Below are positions 10,216 to 20,631 of a stretch of DNA of 64,000 nt, in pieces. Source of the stretch: Prillingera fragicola (lineage: Eukaryota > Basidiomycota > Tremellomycetes > Trichosporonales > Trichosporonaceae); assembly GCA_002335605.1 (NCBI GenBank), contig BEDY01000008.1, positions 558,001-622,000 of the forward strand, written 5' to 3'. Below the pieces are notes generated by a model. The model searched no databases and was not told the DNA's origin. It saw only the letters and a list, made by a program, of their open reading frames with translations. Position 1 is the first letter of the stretch; each line of letters begins with the position of its first letter. The position numbers and the translations under genes are program-made.

Positions 10216-12921
10216 TTACTGCGCGTGAGAGAATTGGGTAGGCGAGAACTGGGATGGGTCACCACCCGGAATGGGCGACGAGAAGACAATGTGACCAGCC
10301 TCGAGATCGGCGGTGCGGTCGTACTCGACCTCGTCGTCTGTGTGGCCATACGTCGCAGTCTCACCCGAGGGAATAATGCTCTGGCGGGTGACGTTGACTC
10401 GTGCGACGTGACGACGTGAGCTGGAGATGCGTCGACCTGGCACCGCCTGACGGTTCTGCTGGTTCTCAGGCTCGGGGGGCACGAGGAGAGCATGGTGCTC
10501 AGCATTGGGGCCAATCACGCTTGAGCGGCGGGTCTCAAGAGACTGACGCTGCGCGGTGGCGACAATGGCGGGCTCCTCCATTGACGAGTAGGACATGAGA
10601 CCAGACGACGCAAAGCGGCCGGCAAGACCGCTCGAGCCCCGCACAAATCCGGATGAACCAGTGCCCGTTCCAGTGCCAGACCCAGAGGTGGTGTTGAAGC
10701 GTGAGGTGAGCGAGCCGGAACCCAACTGGGAGCCGACATCGGCAAATGAGTCGAGTGATCGCGAAGACATATCACGAAGCTCGGGGAAGCGGTCAGAGTA
10801 GGAAACGTTGTCGGTCGAGCGGAAGTTGGGGTTGTAGAAACCGGGACGTTGCCACGGCTGGCTAGCGACCGCAGCGGCACCCGCAGCTCCAGCTGCGGCA
10901 GCGCCAGCCACAACGGCAGGGCGAGCAGTAGGGGTGGGACCACGCGAGCCGCCCACCTCCATGGGCTCGAGGTAATGATCCTCGCCAGACCAGTGGAACG
11001 AAGGGTCGGACTCCCAGCTGGCAAGCGAATTGCCCGACTGTGACGAAATAGAACGCGTAATTCCAGTCTCATTAGACACGTTGCGGTCGAGAGAAACGCC
11101 CTTTACAGCAATGACATCGCCGTGGCCGATGAACGAGGCCGAGTCGGAGGTGACGGGCTGCTTGACAGGGGTAATAACCTCTTGCGAGCCGTTATCCGCT
11201 CCGCCGAAGAGACGGCCCTTGAAAGCCTCGAAACGACCAGGCTTGTCCGAGACCTTGGGGGGGTGCAGAATGGGTGTCCCAAGGACGGTCGAGTCGGTCT
11301 CAAACGACTCCTGGCCGGGAGTTTGGGCGACAGGAGTGGGGCTGTACATGCGAGGAGTCTTCTCGCGAGAGTAGTCGCGGCGATAAGGCTCGTCCTTGTT
11401 CTTCTTGCGGCAGCAGCAGAAGAGCAAGAGAAGCAGAGCCAGCAGAAGAGGAACTCCCAGACCGACAATGCAGCCAATAATAATCTTCTTGGTGTTCGAC
11501 ATGCCCTTAGGAATGACACCTTCGGGCACAGGCGCGGGGTTGGCGTTGGTAGCGGGCTCGGTGTTGTTGGTGAGGCCAACGTTGAGCTTGGTAGTGGCAC
11601 TGACGCCATTTAGGGTGGCCATGAAGGTCACGTCGATGCCCTCGTAGGTGACATTGATAGGAGGGTTTCCGATGAGTGTCTTGTTCTCGGGGAAGAAGAC
11701 GAGCCACGAGGCGGCCTCTTCAGGGATGACGGTCGCGTTAACGACAGTGCCATTGTTCAGAAGATAGGGGCCAATGTTGTAAGCAAACGCGCTGCCCGTG
11801 TCCGTCGTAATGTTGGGCACAGAAAAGGTGGAGAAGAAGTAGGGGACGACATTGAAAGGCAGGTAGGTTTCGTAAGCAAGAGTGTTTGATGCGTTTGTTG
11901 ATGCAACGGTGATGGGAATGTCGATGGGAGCGGCCGTGCCATTGACCAGTGAGTCTGGAGTAGTTCCTGACAGGGTGTTTGTCGCACTAAGGAACAAAGT
12001 TAGTACCGCGTCGCGATTTCGATACTTTTGCACGGACCTGTTGAATGAAAGCCACTTGAACTGGGTCAGATCGGGGGTGATCTTGAACTGGGAAGGATCG
12101 GCAGTCTGGCCGGCGATGCGAACAGTCGACGTGTCAATAGTGCTGCTGACATTGGCACGGGCAGTCGTGTTGACGCCAGTAGGGGCGTTGACCATCTCGA
12201 CGGCCTGCCCGTTTCCAACGGCAAAGATGAAACTCGTCGTCGTGCCAGTGTAGCCCCAGATGTCGGTGCCAGTGACTACCACATTGTAGGTGCCGTTAGC
12301 GGGAGCAACACCATTGAGAGTAAAAGTCGTGTTGGAAAAGACGAGCCAGTTGGGCAGGGGGCTGCCGTCGTGGAGACGTGCCGCGTAGTACAATCGCCCG
12401 TTTCCGCCTGAACTGGGACGCGTAAAGGTCTCGCCCGCCCAGCCGAGTGAGAACGACCAGAAGGGGTTGACGGTTACGCCGCTGTTTTCAGGCATTGTGA
12501 TTGCCGAGGCAAAGTTGCGAAGGTCCTCGTTGGCGAGTTGCTCGCTGAACGGTAGGTTGAGCACGGGAGGCGCGTAGCTCGAGACAATGAGGGTCACAGT
12601 CGAGGTGGCGGTGCCAGAGGCGTCGGCCGCAGAGACTGTCATAGTGTAGTTTCCGACATCAGCGGTGGTAGGTTCACCGTAGAACGTCGGGGCAAGCGCG
12701 TTGGAGGAAAAGTTTAGCCAAGCGGGGAGATCAGAAACAGTGTAGTTGATGGCGGAGGAAGAGGTGAACGAGCCGGGCTGGACCTTGAAGACGTAGGGCG
12801 ATCCGGCACGGACAATGGGGGGCTGCTGGGCAGCGAGGGGAAGGGCGACTTGGGGAACGGCGGCGACGAGGGACACGAGGCCCAGTGCCGCGAGGATGGT
12901 GTGGACGAGAAGACAGCGCAT
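10216..12921 (-). CDS. Axl2-like cadherin-domain transmembrane protein
   Basis: A type I membrane protein of about 884 residues. An N-terminal signal peptide of about 21 residues is followed by two or more dystroglycan-type cadherin-like repeats. Each repeat has the L-P-x-WL-x-F core (DLPAWLNFSS, PLPNWLVFSN) and a GTYNVVVTGTD type ending. Many NxT/S sites follow. A single membrane helix at about residues 457-480 (IIIGCIVGLGVPLLLALLL) is followed by a Cys-rich KKN border and a long Ser/Gly-rich cytoplasmic tail. This is the arrangement of yeast Axl2/Bud10, the axial bud-site marker. An in-frame 51-nt intron at 11987-12037, with a perfect TACTAAC branch site, is hidden in the open frame; removing it joins KWLSFN to SATNTL. 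Orthology to AXL2 is inferred from architecture. A conserved function in budding is not shown by the sequence. Confidence 0.85.
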   Translation of the reverse strand: MRCLLVHTILAALGLVSLVAAVPQVALPLAAQQPPIVRAGSPYVFKVQPGSFTSSSAINYTVSDLPAWLNFSSNALAPTFYGEPTTADVGNYTMTVSAADASGTATSTVTLIVSSYAPPVLNLPFSEQLANEDLRNFASAITMPENSGVTVNPFWSFSLGWAGETFTRPSSGGNGRLYYAARLHDGSPLPNWLVFSNTTFTLNGVAPANGTYNVVVTGTDIWGYTGTTTSFIFAVGNGQAVEMVNAPTGVNTTARANVSSTIDTSTVRIAGQTADPSQFKITPDLTQFKWLSFNRSVQKYRNRDAVLTLFLSATNTLSGTTPDSLVNGTAAPIDIPITVASTNASNTLAYETYLPFNVVPYFFSTFSVPNITTDTGSAFAYNIGPYLLNNGTVVNATVIPEEAASWLVFFPENKTLIGNPPINVTYEGIDVTFMATLNGVSATTKLNVGLTNNTEPATNANPAPVPEGVIPKGMSNTKKIIIGCIVGLGVPLLLALLLLLFCCCRKKNKDEPYRRDYSREKTPRMYSPTPVAQTPGQESFETDSTVLGTPILHPPKVSDKPGRFEAFKGRLFGGADNGSQEVITPVKQPVTSDSASFIGHGDVIAVKGVSLDRNVSNETGITRSISSQSGNSLASWESDPSFHWSGEDHYLEPMEVGGSRGPTPTARPAVVAGAAAAGAAGAAAVASQPWQRPGFYNPNFRSTDNVSYSDRFPELRDMSSRSLDSFADVGSQLGSGSLTSRFNTTSGSGTGTGTGSSGFVRGSSGLAGRFASSGLMSYSSMEEPAIVATAQRQSLETRRSSVIGPNAEHHALLVPPEPENQQNRQAVPGRRISSSRRHVARVNVTRQSIIPSGETATYGHTDDEVEYDRTADLEAGHIVFSSPIPGGDPSQFSPTQFSHAQ

Positions 12922-15116
12922 GGCGCCAGTCGTCTGCAGTTGAGTGAGCGAGTGTTGAAGAGGAGTTGGGAGATAGTTGCCAAGTTCTTAAACAACCTGA
13001 CCACAACAAACAAGCCGATTGCGGGAAGGAAACGTGACTTACAGAAAAGAGTGTGGGAGGAGCACGAGTGGCCGAAGCCGGACAAGAGTACAGGAGACAG
13101 GACAATGGGGAGGTTGGTGGTGAACGAGTGTTGGGGGAGGGTTTGACAAGGGACGTCGAGGACAAGACACTGCTGCAGCTGTCGCCACTGCGTGCACTCG
13201 TCTAGAGGAGGAGTAGTTGTAGTGGGAGAAGGAGGTGAATGGCGAGACGGCAAGAGTACAACAGAGTCTACAGCCAGTGAAAGGAGTCGCGTCCGTGCAC
13301 TCTGCCTACACTGTGCACATCCCAGCTGCAGTGGCCAGAAGTCAAGACACGCATGGTGCGAGCAAGTTGCCCCCTCCAGGGTTAACACCGGCATTGACCC
13401 TGAAAGTCACTTTTGACGCCCCTGCCCAAGTCCTCTGCTGTTGTGCGCCCAGACATGGTCTTTGTGTGGCCATACCCTGAAAATACCAAAACGCGTCTCG
13501 CAAGGGGCGTGTGTCCTGTGCCTGGGGGCGTCACGACGACGCGACTGGTTATGCTCGTTGCGCCCTCGTCCTTTGTCACGGCAACGTCAAAGAGACCCTC
13601 GGCACATTCCGTCGACTGCCATTACTGCCGGCATTCCTCCTCCTGGCCTCTCGTAGCGTCATCTACGACATTGCGTATGACGGCAGAAGCACTACCTAAC
13701 TTGGGCAAAGACGGACAACCCTGCCCTTACAACACGGAGTTAGCTGGAAGAACATGGCAGCGCAAGGAGGAAACGTTTGGGGGTTGTGCTGGTGGCCGTG
13801 CAGAGGACACGAGCTGGGCCAGAGAGCACGACCACGGACGTGCTCTGCGCCGCGGATTAGTCGCAATGCCCTCATACCTTCATGTCATTCATGTCATGGC
13901 AATGTTCACGTCCATGTTCATCAGGCCATCAGGCCCAGGAAAAGGCCGAAAGGGGTTCACTAGCGCAGGTGTCGCAGCGCGTCGCGACCTCTAAATGTCC
14001 CCTCAACGATCACAATTTGATCATTGCTGGTCGTGCCGAGATGAACAGAATAGGGCAGACGCCAATGTCCCCATCGGGCGCTCGCGTCCAACTAACCCTA
14101 TGGCCTACGGAACGCGTTCAATCCTGTACGCCTGTAGGCCCTACATCCTGTAGATCAGGACACGAACACGTATTCCAGAACAGGTCGCACGGGCGCCACT
14201 TCGGCGTCTATGCTCAGCCCCGAGTGCGCGCAATGGACCCAGGGCACCGAGCAGAGCGCAGAGGAGGGAACGCGCAGGCCAGGAGAGGCAACTGGCCAAC
14301 AGCCATCGACACCTCCTTCTACGCCACTACTGTGGCTTGGAGCTTATCTACGACGCGGTTTAACTTTGGGGTGCCTTTCTCTCTGACCGGAGTATCTTAC
14401 CACTAACTCCTAGGTCTGTGTGGCGCGCCATGTCATTTACCAAGCCGAACGCCGGGTCGCTCACTCGAGACGCCGGGACGCAGCGAAGCTATCGGTCGCG
14501 TGTACGCGCGTGTCAGAGATATGTAGGGGTGAGGAGGTTTGCTCGTCAGATGTACTTGCCAACTGGCACTTACAGATACACAAGGAGCAGCGAGGAGGTG
14601 GGTCACACGATCAGCACACCGCATTAGCGCGTCACGCCCGCTGTGCAGCGCTCCTCCCTCCCCCATGCCAACCCACGCACCGCTCCTCCAGTCGCCGGAT
14701 GTCTTGGACCTTGCCACGCGCGAAATGTGATGAGATGTGTTGACCCAACAATGCGGAGTCTACACACACTTGCATGGCCCAGCGCCGTCCGATGGACACA
14801 GACTCGGGACCGGGACGGATGTGCCGGTGTAACGATCCCGAGATGTAACATGCCACTGTTGATTCCTCCAGATCGCCCTCCACCTCCGCGGGGCGGTTCA
14901 TGTCTGGGCTCAGCTTCTCATGTGCCTGTTTCTGTGTTTGCTGCTGTGCTGCTGTTCTGCTCGCTGGGTGCTGTTTGATCCCGGCATGAGGGGTGAATAC
15001 ATGCAATGCTAAATCCTGCTGCCCGCGCCTGTCCCCCTGTGTGGGTGGTCAAAACGCTCAATTCTACGTTTTCGTGTGGTGCAAACAGGCTGAACACCTG
15101 CCCGCTCGTCAATTGC
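12922..15116. other. 2.2-kb gene-poor region
   Basis: This lies upstream of the AXL2-like gene and downstream of OXA1. Overlapping frames on both strands (the longest 13413-13994, 193 codons) show no domain and no consistent exon pattern. A pyrimidine-rich tract on the minus strand just before 12921 may be the AXL2-like leader. Small imperfect repeats such as ATGTCATTCATGTCATGG (about 13882-13900) are present. I cannot name a gene here; a long leader or non-coding RNA is possible. Confidence 0.4.
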
Positions 15117-16904
15117 CTACTCGTCCTGCTTACGCTTGAGGCGTGCTGCCTCGATGCGCTGCGCGCGAATCTGCTCGCGACTGAGGGGCACGCCCTGCTT
15201 GGGGGCAGGCTTCTCGACAGCAGGCTTGTCCTCAAGGAAGGTCGATGCGTTGGCCACGACGCGGCTGTTGATCGACGCGGGCTCGCTGATGCGCTCAGCC
15301 AGCTGCGCGGTGCCGGGGCGCATCGACTGCTTCTTCTCATGCGAGACATCGGCCTTGGCAGCGGCACGGAGAGCACCCTCGCGCATGGCAGCATCCATGC
15401 GCTCGGCGTACCACTCCTTGAAAGCCATGTACGTGCCTTTAATACCCGGGTTGGTGTCGACTTGGGCATCCTCAGGAGGCGCCTCAACCTTGGGAGGGTC
15501 GGGAATGCGGAGGAGGGTGCGCACCCACTGCTGGCGAAGGAAGAAGGCCTGAGTGAGGGTGAAGACGTTGGTTGTCGTCCAGTAGAAGAGAACCGCCGCG
15601 GGGAACTGGGAGATGGTCAAGGCAATGACGGGGGTCAAGCACATGAACACGTTGCGCATGTGTGCCATGTTCCGGCTACCAGAGGCAGACATCTTGCTTC
15701 CGTCGGGGCCGACCTTGAACACGAGAAGCTGGCAGAGCACCGAAGTGATGGGAAGGATGAACCAGGGGTCCGGAACCGTCAGGTCCGTGAGCCAACTAAA
15801 GCCACCCTCCTTGAGTTGAGGGAGAGGCGCAGCGACAAGACCACGCAGAGCGTAGAAGAAGCCAAGGAAGAAGGGCATCTGGATAAGGGGCATGAGGATC
15901 GGCCTGAAGGGGCTGACATCGTGCTCCTTGAACAGATCCGTGAGGTTCTTCTGCGTAACCTGCATGCCGACCTGGTTGCCAGTCTTCTTGTAATCTGTCA
16001 TGCGCTTCATCAAGCCCTGCATCTGAGGGGTGACGGCCGCCAGTCGCTGGCTGTGCTTGACGTTGCCGAGAATGAGGGGGAACATGCACATACGCAGACC
16101 AAGGGTGAGTGCCATAATCGAGCCCCACCATGGCAGACCCGAGATCTCGTGCATGCCAACAAGAGCATCACGAACCCAACCAGCCAGGTTGAGCACGCTA
16201 TGGTCCAAGCCCATGAGCTTGAGGTCGGAAACCTTGACCGCAGCGTGAATCGCCTCGGGCGAGTTGAGCACCTCCTCGAGCGGCAAGCCAGAGTTGGTAA
16301 TCAGGTCCTCAAGCGTGGGCGTCATGGCGTTTGCCGGAGGCTGGGGCAGCAATGGTGTTGGGTCAGAGTGGAACTGGTGGTCCGGCGCGGTCGAGGTGAG
16401 GTGCTGCACGGGTGGCAGGGGGGGCTCGACCGGGCCTGCGGGAATGTCGGAAGAGGGAACAGGGGTGGAAAGGACGGTGTCTGCAGGAGCCGAAGGAGCA
16501 GCAGCAGAAGCAGAAGGTGCGTCAGGTGCAACAGGCGCAGCCGCAGCAGCCGACGCGACCTCGGGGGTGGCATGGGCATCCTGTGGCACACCCGGCTTTG
16601 CGAATGAGATGAAGCGCACCGATGCCGGGCCTGCTCCGACAGCGAGGAGCGAGGGGCGGGGAACAGCAGGGCGCTTTCCAAGAGCGACAGCTGATGGCTG
16701 CAGAGTGTTAGTGGCATAGAACGGACTGTCCAGACGGGGACGTACCCTTGTGGCCATTGACAGCTGCCGGATGGAGGCGGATCCGGTCGACGCAGCGAGC
16801 CTGGGATGGTTAGCAGACGTTCGAGGCAGAAGTAAGCAGTTTTGATTAGAGTTTACATACCTGCTGTGAGCAATCGCCCGTGCGTTTAGTGACCTCGCGA
16901 GCAT
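15117..16904 (-). CDS. OXA1: mitochondrial inner membrane insertase Oxa1
   Basis: The YidC/Oxa1/Alb3 family insertase that places mitochondrially encoded and some imported proteins into the inner membrane. A basic, Ser/Ala-rich presequence is followed by an Ala/Pro-rich spacer, then the five-helix core: GLPWWGSIMALTLGLRMCMF, the matrix loop with QRLAAVTPQMQGLMKRM, PILMPLIQMPFFLGFFYALR, DPWFILPITSVLCQLLVF, and ISQFPAAVLFYWTTTNVFTL. The tail is basic and ends RLKRKQDE, suited to ribosome binding. Two introns of 60 nt (16801-16860) and 48 nt (16698-16745) are multiples of three without stops, so they sit silently in the open frame; the spliced protein is about 559 residues. It is divergent from a complex I subunit gene 305 nt away. 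Confidence 0.95.
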   Translation of the reverse strand: MLARSLNARAIAHSRYVNSNQNCLLLPRTSANHPRLAASTGSASIRQLSMATRVRPRLDSPFYATNTLQPSAVALGKRPAVPRPSLLAVGAGPASVRFISFAKPGVPQDAHATPEVASAAAAAPVAPDAPSASAAAPSAPADTVLSTPVPSSDIPAGPVEPPLPPVQHLTSTAPDHQFHSDPTPLLPQPPANAMTPTLEDLITNSGLPLEEVLNSPEAIHAAVKVSDLKLMGLDHSVLNLAGWVRDALVGMHEISGLPWWGSIMALTLGLRMCMFPLILGNVKHSQRLAAVTPQMQGLMKRMTDYKKTGNQVGMQVTQKNLTDLFKEHDVSPFRPILMPLIQMPFFLGFFYALRGLVAAPLPQLKEGGFSWLTDLTVPDPWFILPITSVLCQLLVFKVGPDGSKMSASGSRNMAHMRNVFMCLTPVIALTISQFPAAVLFYWTTTNVFTLTQAFFLRQQWVRTLLRIPDPPKVEAPPEDAQVDTNPGIKGTYMAFKEWYAERMDAAMREGALRAAAKADVSHEKKQSMRPGTAQLAERISEPASINSRVVANASTFLEDKPAVEKPAPKQGVPLSREQIRAQRIEAARLKRKQDE

Positions 16905-17209
16905 TGCTGATGATGGTCGCCAGTGGGGTGAGGGGTCGGATCAACTTGTGGTAGCCCAAGGTGGATTTCGCCAACAACTGCTCAGAAAAGTGGAGTGCCT
17001 GAAATGGAGGAAGGGGCGGGATCAAATAGTGCCACAATGATGTTTTTGCCGTAAACTCCGTTGACTGTATGGTGAGGATGGGCATTAGTCGCCACGCGAT
17101 TGGCAGCAGACCGCTCGGTGTGCAGGCTACAGTGAGCATCGGAGCAGCATCAACCAACGTCGTCTGAAGCTGCTTCGACTAGACCAGTTCACCACTCTAC
17201 ACCACCATC
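16905..17209. promoter_or_regulatory. shared promoter region of OXA1 and NDUFS7
   Basis: Only 305 nt separate the start codons of two divergently transcribed nuclear genes for mitochondrial inner-membrane biogenesis. The promoters must overlap or lie back to back. I recognise no specific transcription factor site with confidence. Confidence 0.5.
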
Positions 17210-18143
17210 ATGTCCATGCTCACCACTGGACTCAGGACTGGTACGCACACTCCCCGCCCCTCGTCCAACTACACGTGCTAACTTGCTTGCAGGCTCCTTT
17301 GCTCGTGCGTCCACCTCGGCACTGCGTCCTTTGGCTCTCGGTAAGTTGAAGCTCTCATCCAATCTGTACACTGACAATCTACAGCCCGGTCCGTCCACAA
17401 CTCGGCTCCCGCATGCGCCGCTGAGCCCGTTCCCATCACCACCATTGCCAACCGTGGCAGCAACCAGCAGTCACTCGAGACCCCCCGCAACGGCGCTGGT
17501 GAGTGATAGCAGTGGCGACATGTCGGGATCGCAGCAGAGGACCTTGGGTGCGCAGAGCATGCCGCATCGGGTCAATGCTGTGATTGCGAAGTCGAGCGCA
17601 ACACCCTTGCTTTGTCACTGACGCTACTCAGAGTATGTCCTCTCCACCCTCGACAAGGTCGTCAACTGGGCTCGCCAGGGTTCAATGTGGCCCATGACTT
17701 TCGGTCTCGCATGCTGTGCCGTCGAGATGATGCACATGGCCGCTGCTCGTTACGACCAGGATCGTCTTGGTGTCGTGTTCCGTGCGTCGCCCCGTCAGTC
17801 GGATATCATGATTGTCGCCGGTACCCTCACCAACAAGATGGCTCCCGCGCTCCGCAAGGTGTACGACCAGATGCCCGAGCCCCGATGGGTCATCTCAATG
17901 GGCTCATGCGCTAACGGCGGTGGATACTACCACTACTCGTACTCGGTTGTCCGTGGATGCGACCGCATTGTCCCCGTTGACATTTACGTCCCCGGTTGGT
18001 GAGTTGAAGCTGGACTTCATTGGACCTGTCTCAAAACTAACAAATACAGCCCACCAACCGCCGAGGCCCTCCTGTACGGCATGCTCCAGCTCCAGCGCAA
18101 GATGCGCCGTAACCGCGCCGGTGTCCGCTGGTACCGCAAGTAG
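17210..18143 (+). CDS. NDUFS7: NADH:ubiquinone oxidoreductase PSST subunit (NDUFS7/NuoB)
   Basis: The complex I subunit that carries iron-sulfur cluster N2, next to the quinone site. Spliced from five exons; it starts [18 protein letters not shown], a mitochondrial presequence. The conserved domain runs from [20 protein letters not shown] to the C-terminus [12 protein letters not shown]. Cluster ligands are visible in [10 protein letters not shown] (two adjacent Cys), [17 protein letters not shown], and [14 protein letters not shown]. The last Cys codon (TGC) is split by the final intron. The third intron is unusually long for this window (about 120 nt). Family identity is certain. A complex I gene indicates that the organism has a proton-pumping complex I, unlike Saccharomyces. 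Confidence 0.97.
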
Positions 18144-18785
18144 ACTATTGACGAGACATGCACTATTGATACGCAGCTCGGTATGTGGGCGCGTCCTCCG
18201 GGAACCACACAGGCAGCGAAATCTTCTGGAGGGGACGATGTGTGGCAGGTCAGCAGAGCTGAACAGCGCCGGGCGGAGAACAGAGAGGACTAAGAGATGT
18301 TCCAGAGCAGAATGGCCAACATGAGGAACAGAGACCTAGGAAGGGGTGGAGGAGGCGCCAAAGTGGAGGGCAGTCACCTCCAAGGCTGGAGATGAGACGG
18401 GTCAAAGCATGATGCCTGGGGTGATACAATGTCAGATACCAGAGCCATCGACATCGTTCATTGCAAGCCGAGACCGACGTCAGTGTTCTTCTCTCCCCCT
18501 CCAGCTGTGCGGTGCACGCTGTCTGCTCGCCAGGTTGGCCACGTTGCTCAATGTTGCTCTGAACGGGCTGTCATCAATGAGTATTAGGAATTTGCTCCCG
18601 CTCGGCATACAGCTCCGCATGCCGAAGTCGCGGCGGCCAGGCTGGTGCCTGACCTTTGCCTAGGACAATACGTCAGCGACGAGTGAAGCAACCAGAACAT
18701 TGTCTCTTTCTCGTCGACGACAGACAATCTCGTTGCGTCCGGCTACCACCCTCACTCACTACATTTGCAGCAAGACATAGCATCC
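18144..18785. other. intergenic, NDUFS7 to AIM25
   Basis: 642 nt between a stop and the next start on the same strand. Short frames only (such as 18346-18663), none recognisable. It probably contains the NDUFS7 3' end and the AIM25 promoter. Confidence 0.45.
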
Positions 18786-20484
18786 ATGGCCATGCTCAGG
18801 GGCGGCCTCGGCGCTACCCTCCCGCCACTACGCGGCGCGTATGCTGCACGCTGCTATGCGCCACTATCTCGAGGTGTTGCATCCTCGGCACCTCTTCTGC
18901 GGCGTGATGACGACCGGCGTAAGTGTTTCTTGTTACAGCAACAGCTGACAAGCCAGTCCCTCGCGGCCACGTGCGCCCCCGCTCACGCCGGGCTCAATAT
19001 CAGCAAGAACACCAGCAATACCCTCCTCAACACGACCATCAGCAGTCGCAGGCCCACCAGGCCGGTGGGTTTGGCGCATTTGGAGGATTTGACGGCCCGA
19101 CAATGGACAGTTATGCGCCTGTGCGCACTGTTGATATTCCTAGGGATCCGAAAGGTGTTCTGGCCGACTCGCATGCGGCGTACGAGATTCTCGCGCATGA
19201 GAGTCTCGTCATTGTGCGGTATGTCTTGGACTTACGAGTCACGGAGCTGACAGGCAGGCAACTCGAGATGCTGAATGTGTTCATGGGATTCGAGCAGGCT
19301 AACCGCTACGCCATTCATTCTTCAGACGTAAGTGATGCTGTGGTGGCCGTTCTGATGGCAGGGTAATCTTGTCGGCTTTCTCGCAGAAGAGGACCATGGT
19401 TTCAAGAGCACATTGTCGCGCCAGTTTCTGCACACCCACCGTCCCTTCCGTTCCGTTGTCATGGACCGCACTGGCAAACCAGTTCTTTGGGTAAGCTTTC
19501 CAATTGTTCTTGTAACTGATGGCAGATTCGCCGTCCATTCGCGTTCATCAACTCGCGCATTTTTGTGCACGCAGCGGACGAGCCCAACAGTCCAATTGTA
19601 GGCGAGAGTCAACAGCAATGGCACCCTTGGCGGCGCAAGTACAATCTCTTCCAGGCCAGGCCAGACGAGGTCTACTCGCAATTCGCAAGGATCGATGGCG
19701 GATTCCTTGCTTGGGACTTTTGGCTCAAGGACAGGGACGACCGCCTATGTGCGACCATTAACCGCAACTTCCGGGGTCTCGGCCGCGAGCTCTTCACGGA
19801 CACGGGACAGTATGTGATCCGCTTTGACGCGGCGGGTCAGGAGCTCGACATTCCGGGAGGCAGCACTGTCAAGGTCCAGGGCCAGAAGATCATCTTGCCC
19901 GACCGTGCTGATGAAGGCCTCACTCTGGACCAACGCGCCATGACTCTCGCCACAGCCGTGTCCAGTGAGCCCCTCTCCACTGATAGTCTCGTTAGCTAAC
20001 ACACGCAGTCGACTTTGACTACTTCTCGCGTCATTCTGGCAGCGGAGGAATGGGCTTCCCCTTCTTCATGTGGGGCGGTGGCGACGGCACCTCTGAAGCC
20101 CGCCGCGAGGACGGCGGCGGCGGCGGCAGCAGCGGCGGAGACGTCTCTACCCCATCATCCCCTGCCCCTGGCATGCCAGGTGGCACCTATGGAGGTGTCG
20201 GGGACGCAGCAGGCATGGCTGGCGCTGCTGGCGCGGCAGGAATGATGGGCGGTCGCGGACGGCCGATGACCGAGGACGAGATGGTCTACGGCCGCCAGCC
20301 AGAGCGCGGCAATGCCGAGCCACCCACGCCGGGACAGCAGGCGGAGGGATTCGACTATCCTCCGCAGGAGGGTTACGAGGAGCCGATGGAGGATCCTTGG
20401 GCTCAGCAGTCTGACGATAGTGGAGAGGGCTTGTTTGGTGGTTGGGGAGGTGGAGGCGGTGACGGTGGTGGGGACTGGTTCTAG
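18786..20484 (+). CDS. AIM25: phospholipid scramblase family protein (Aim25-like)
   Basis: A scramblase-family protein with an N-terminal region (MAMLRGGLGATLPPLRGAY) suitable for mitochondrial targeting; exon 1 is 18786-18918. Conserved blocks are LVIVRQLEMLNVFMGFEQAN, YAIHSSDGNLVGFLAEEDHG, RQFLHTHRPFR, MDRTGKPVLWIRRPFAFINS, and later FARIDGGFLAWDFWL and RGLGRELFTDTGQYVIRFD. The beta-barrel domain is followed by MTLATAVSIDFDYFSRHSG, the usual C-terminal helix region. An unusually long Gly/Pro-rich low-complexity tail of about 140 residues then ends in GGGDGGGDWF. Yeast Aim25 is mitochondrial and its activity is not settled. Several introns of 35-50 nt are present. It converges with BUB3, leaving 147 nt between stops. 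Confidence 0.9.
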
Positions 20485-20631
20485 TAGTCGCCCCGTAGTT
20501 GGATATTGGCACATGCATCACACATACTGATCTCTGCCGCGTTGGAGGGATGTTGACGAGCGCGTTAGTATGATTAGCACTGTGTATTGCGCACCGCGGT
20601 GCGAGTAGTCTACATCTTGCCTCTCATCTCT

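Noticed and set aside
13413..13994. 193-codon plus-strand frame in the gene-poor region
   Set aside because: No domain, no splice-consistent exons, composition like neighbouring non-coding sequence.
15006..16607. 533-codon plus-strand frame opposite OXA1
   Set aside because: Antisense to conserved Oxa1 sequence, biased composition (Arg/Leu/Gly), no intron signals or homology.
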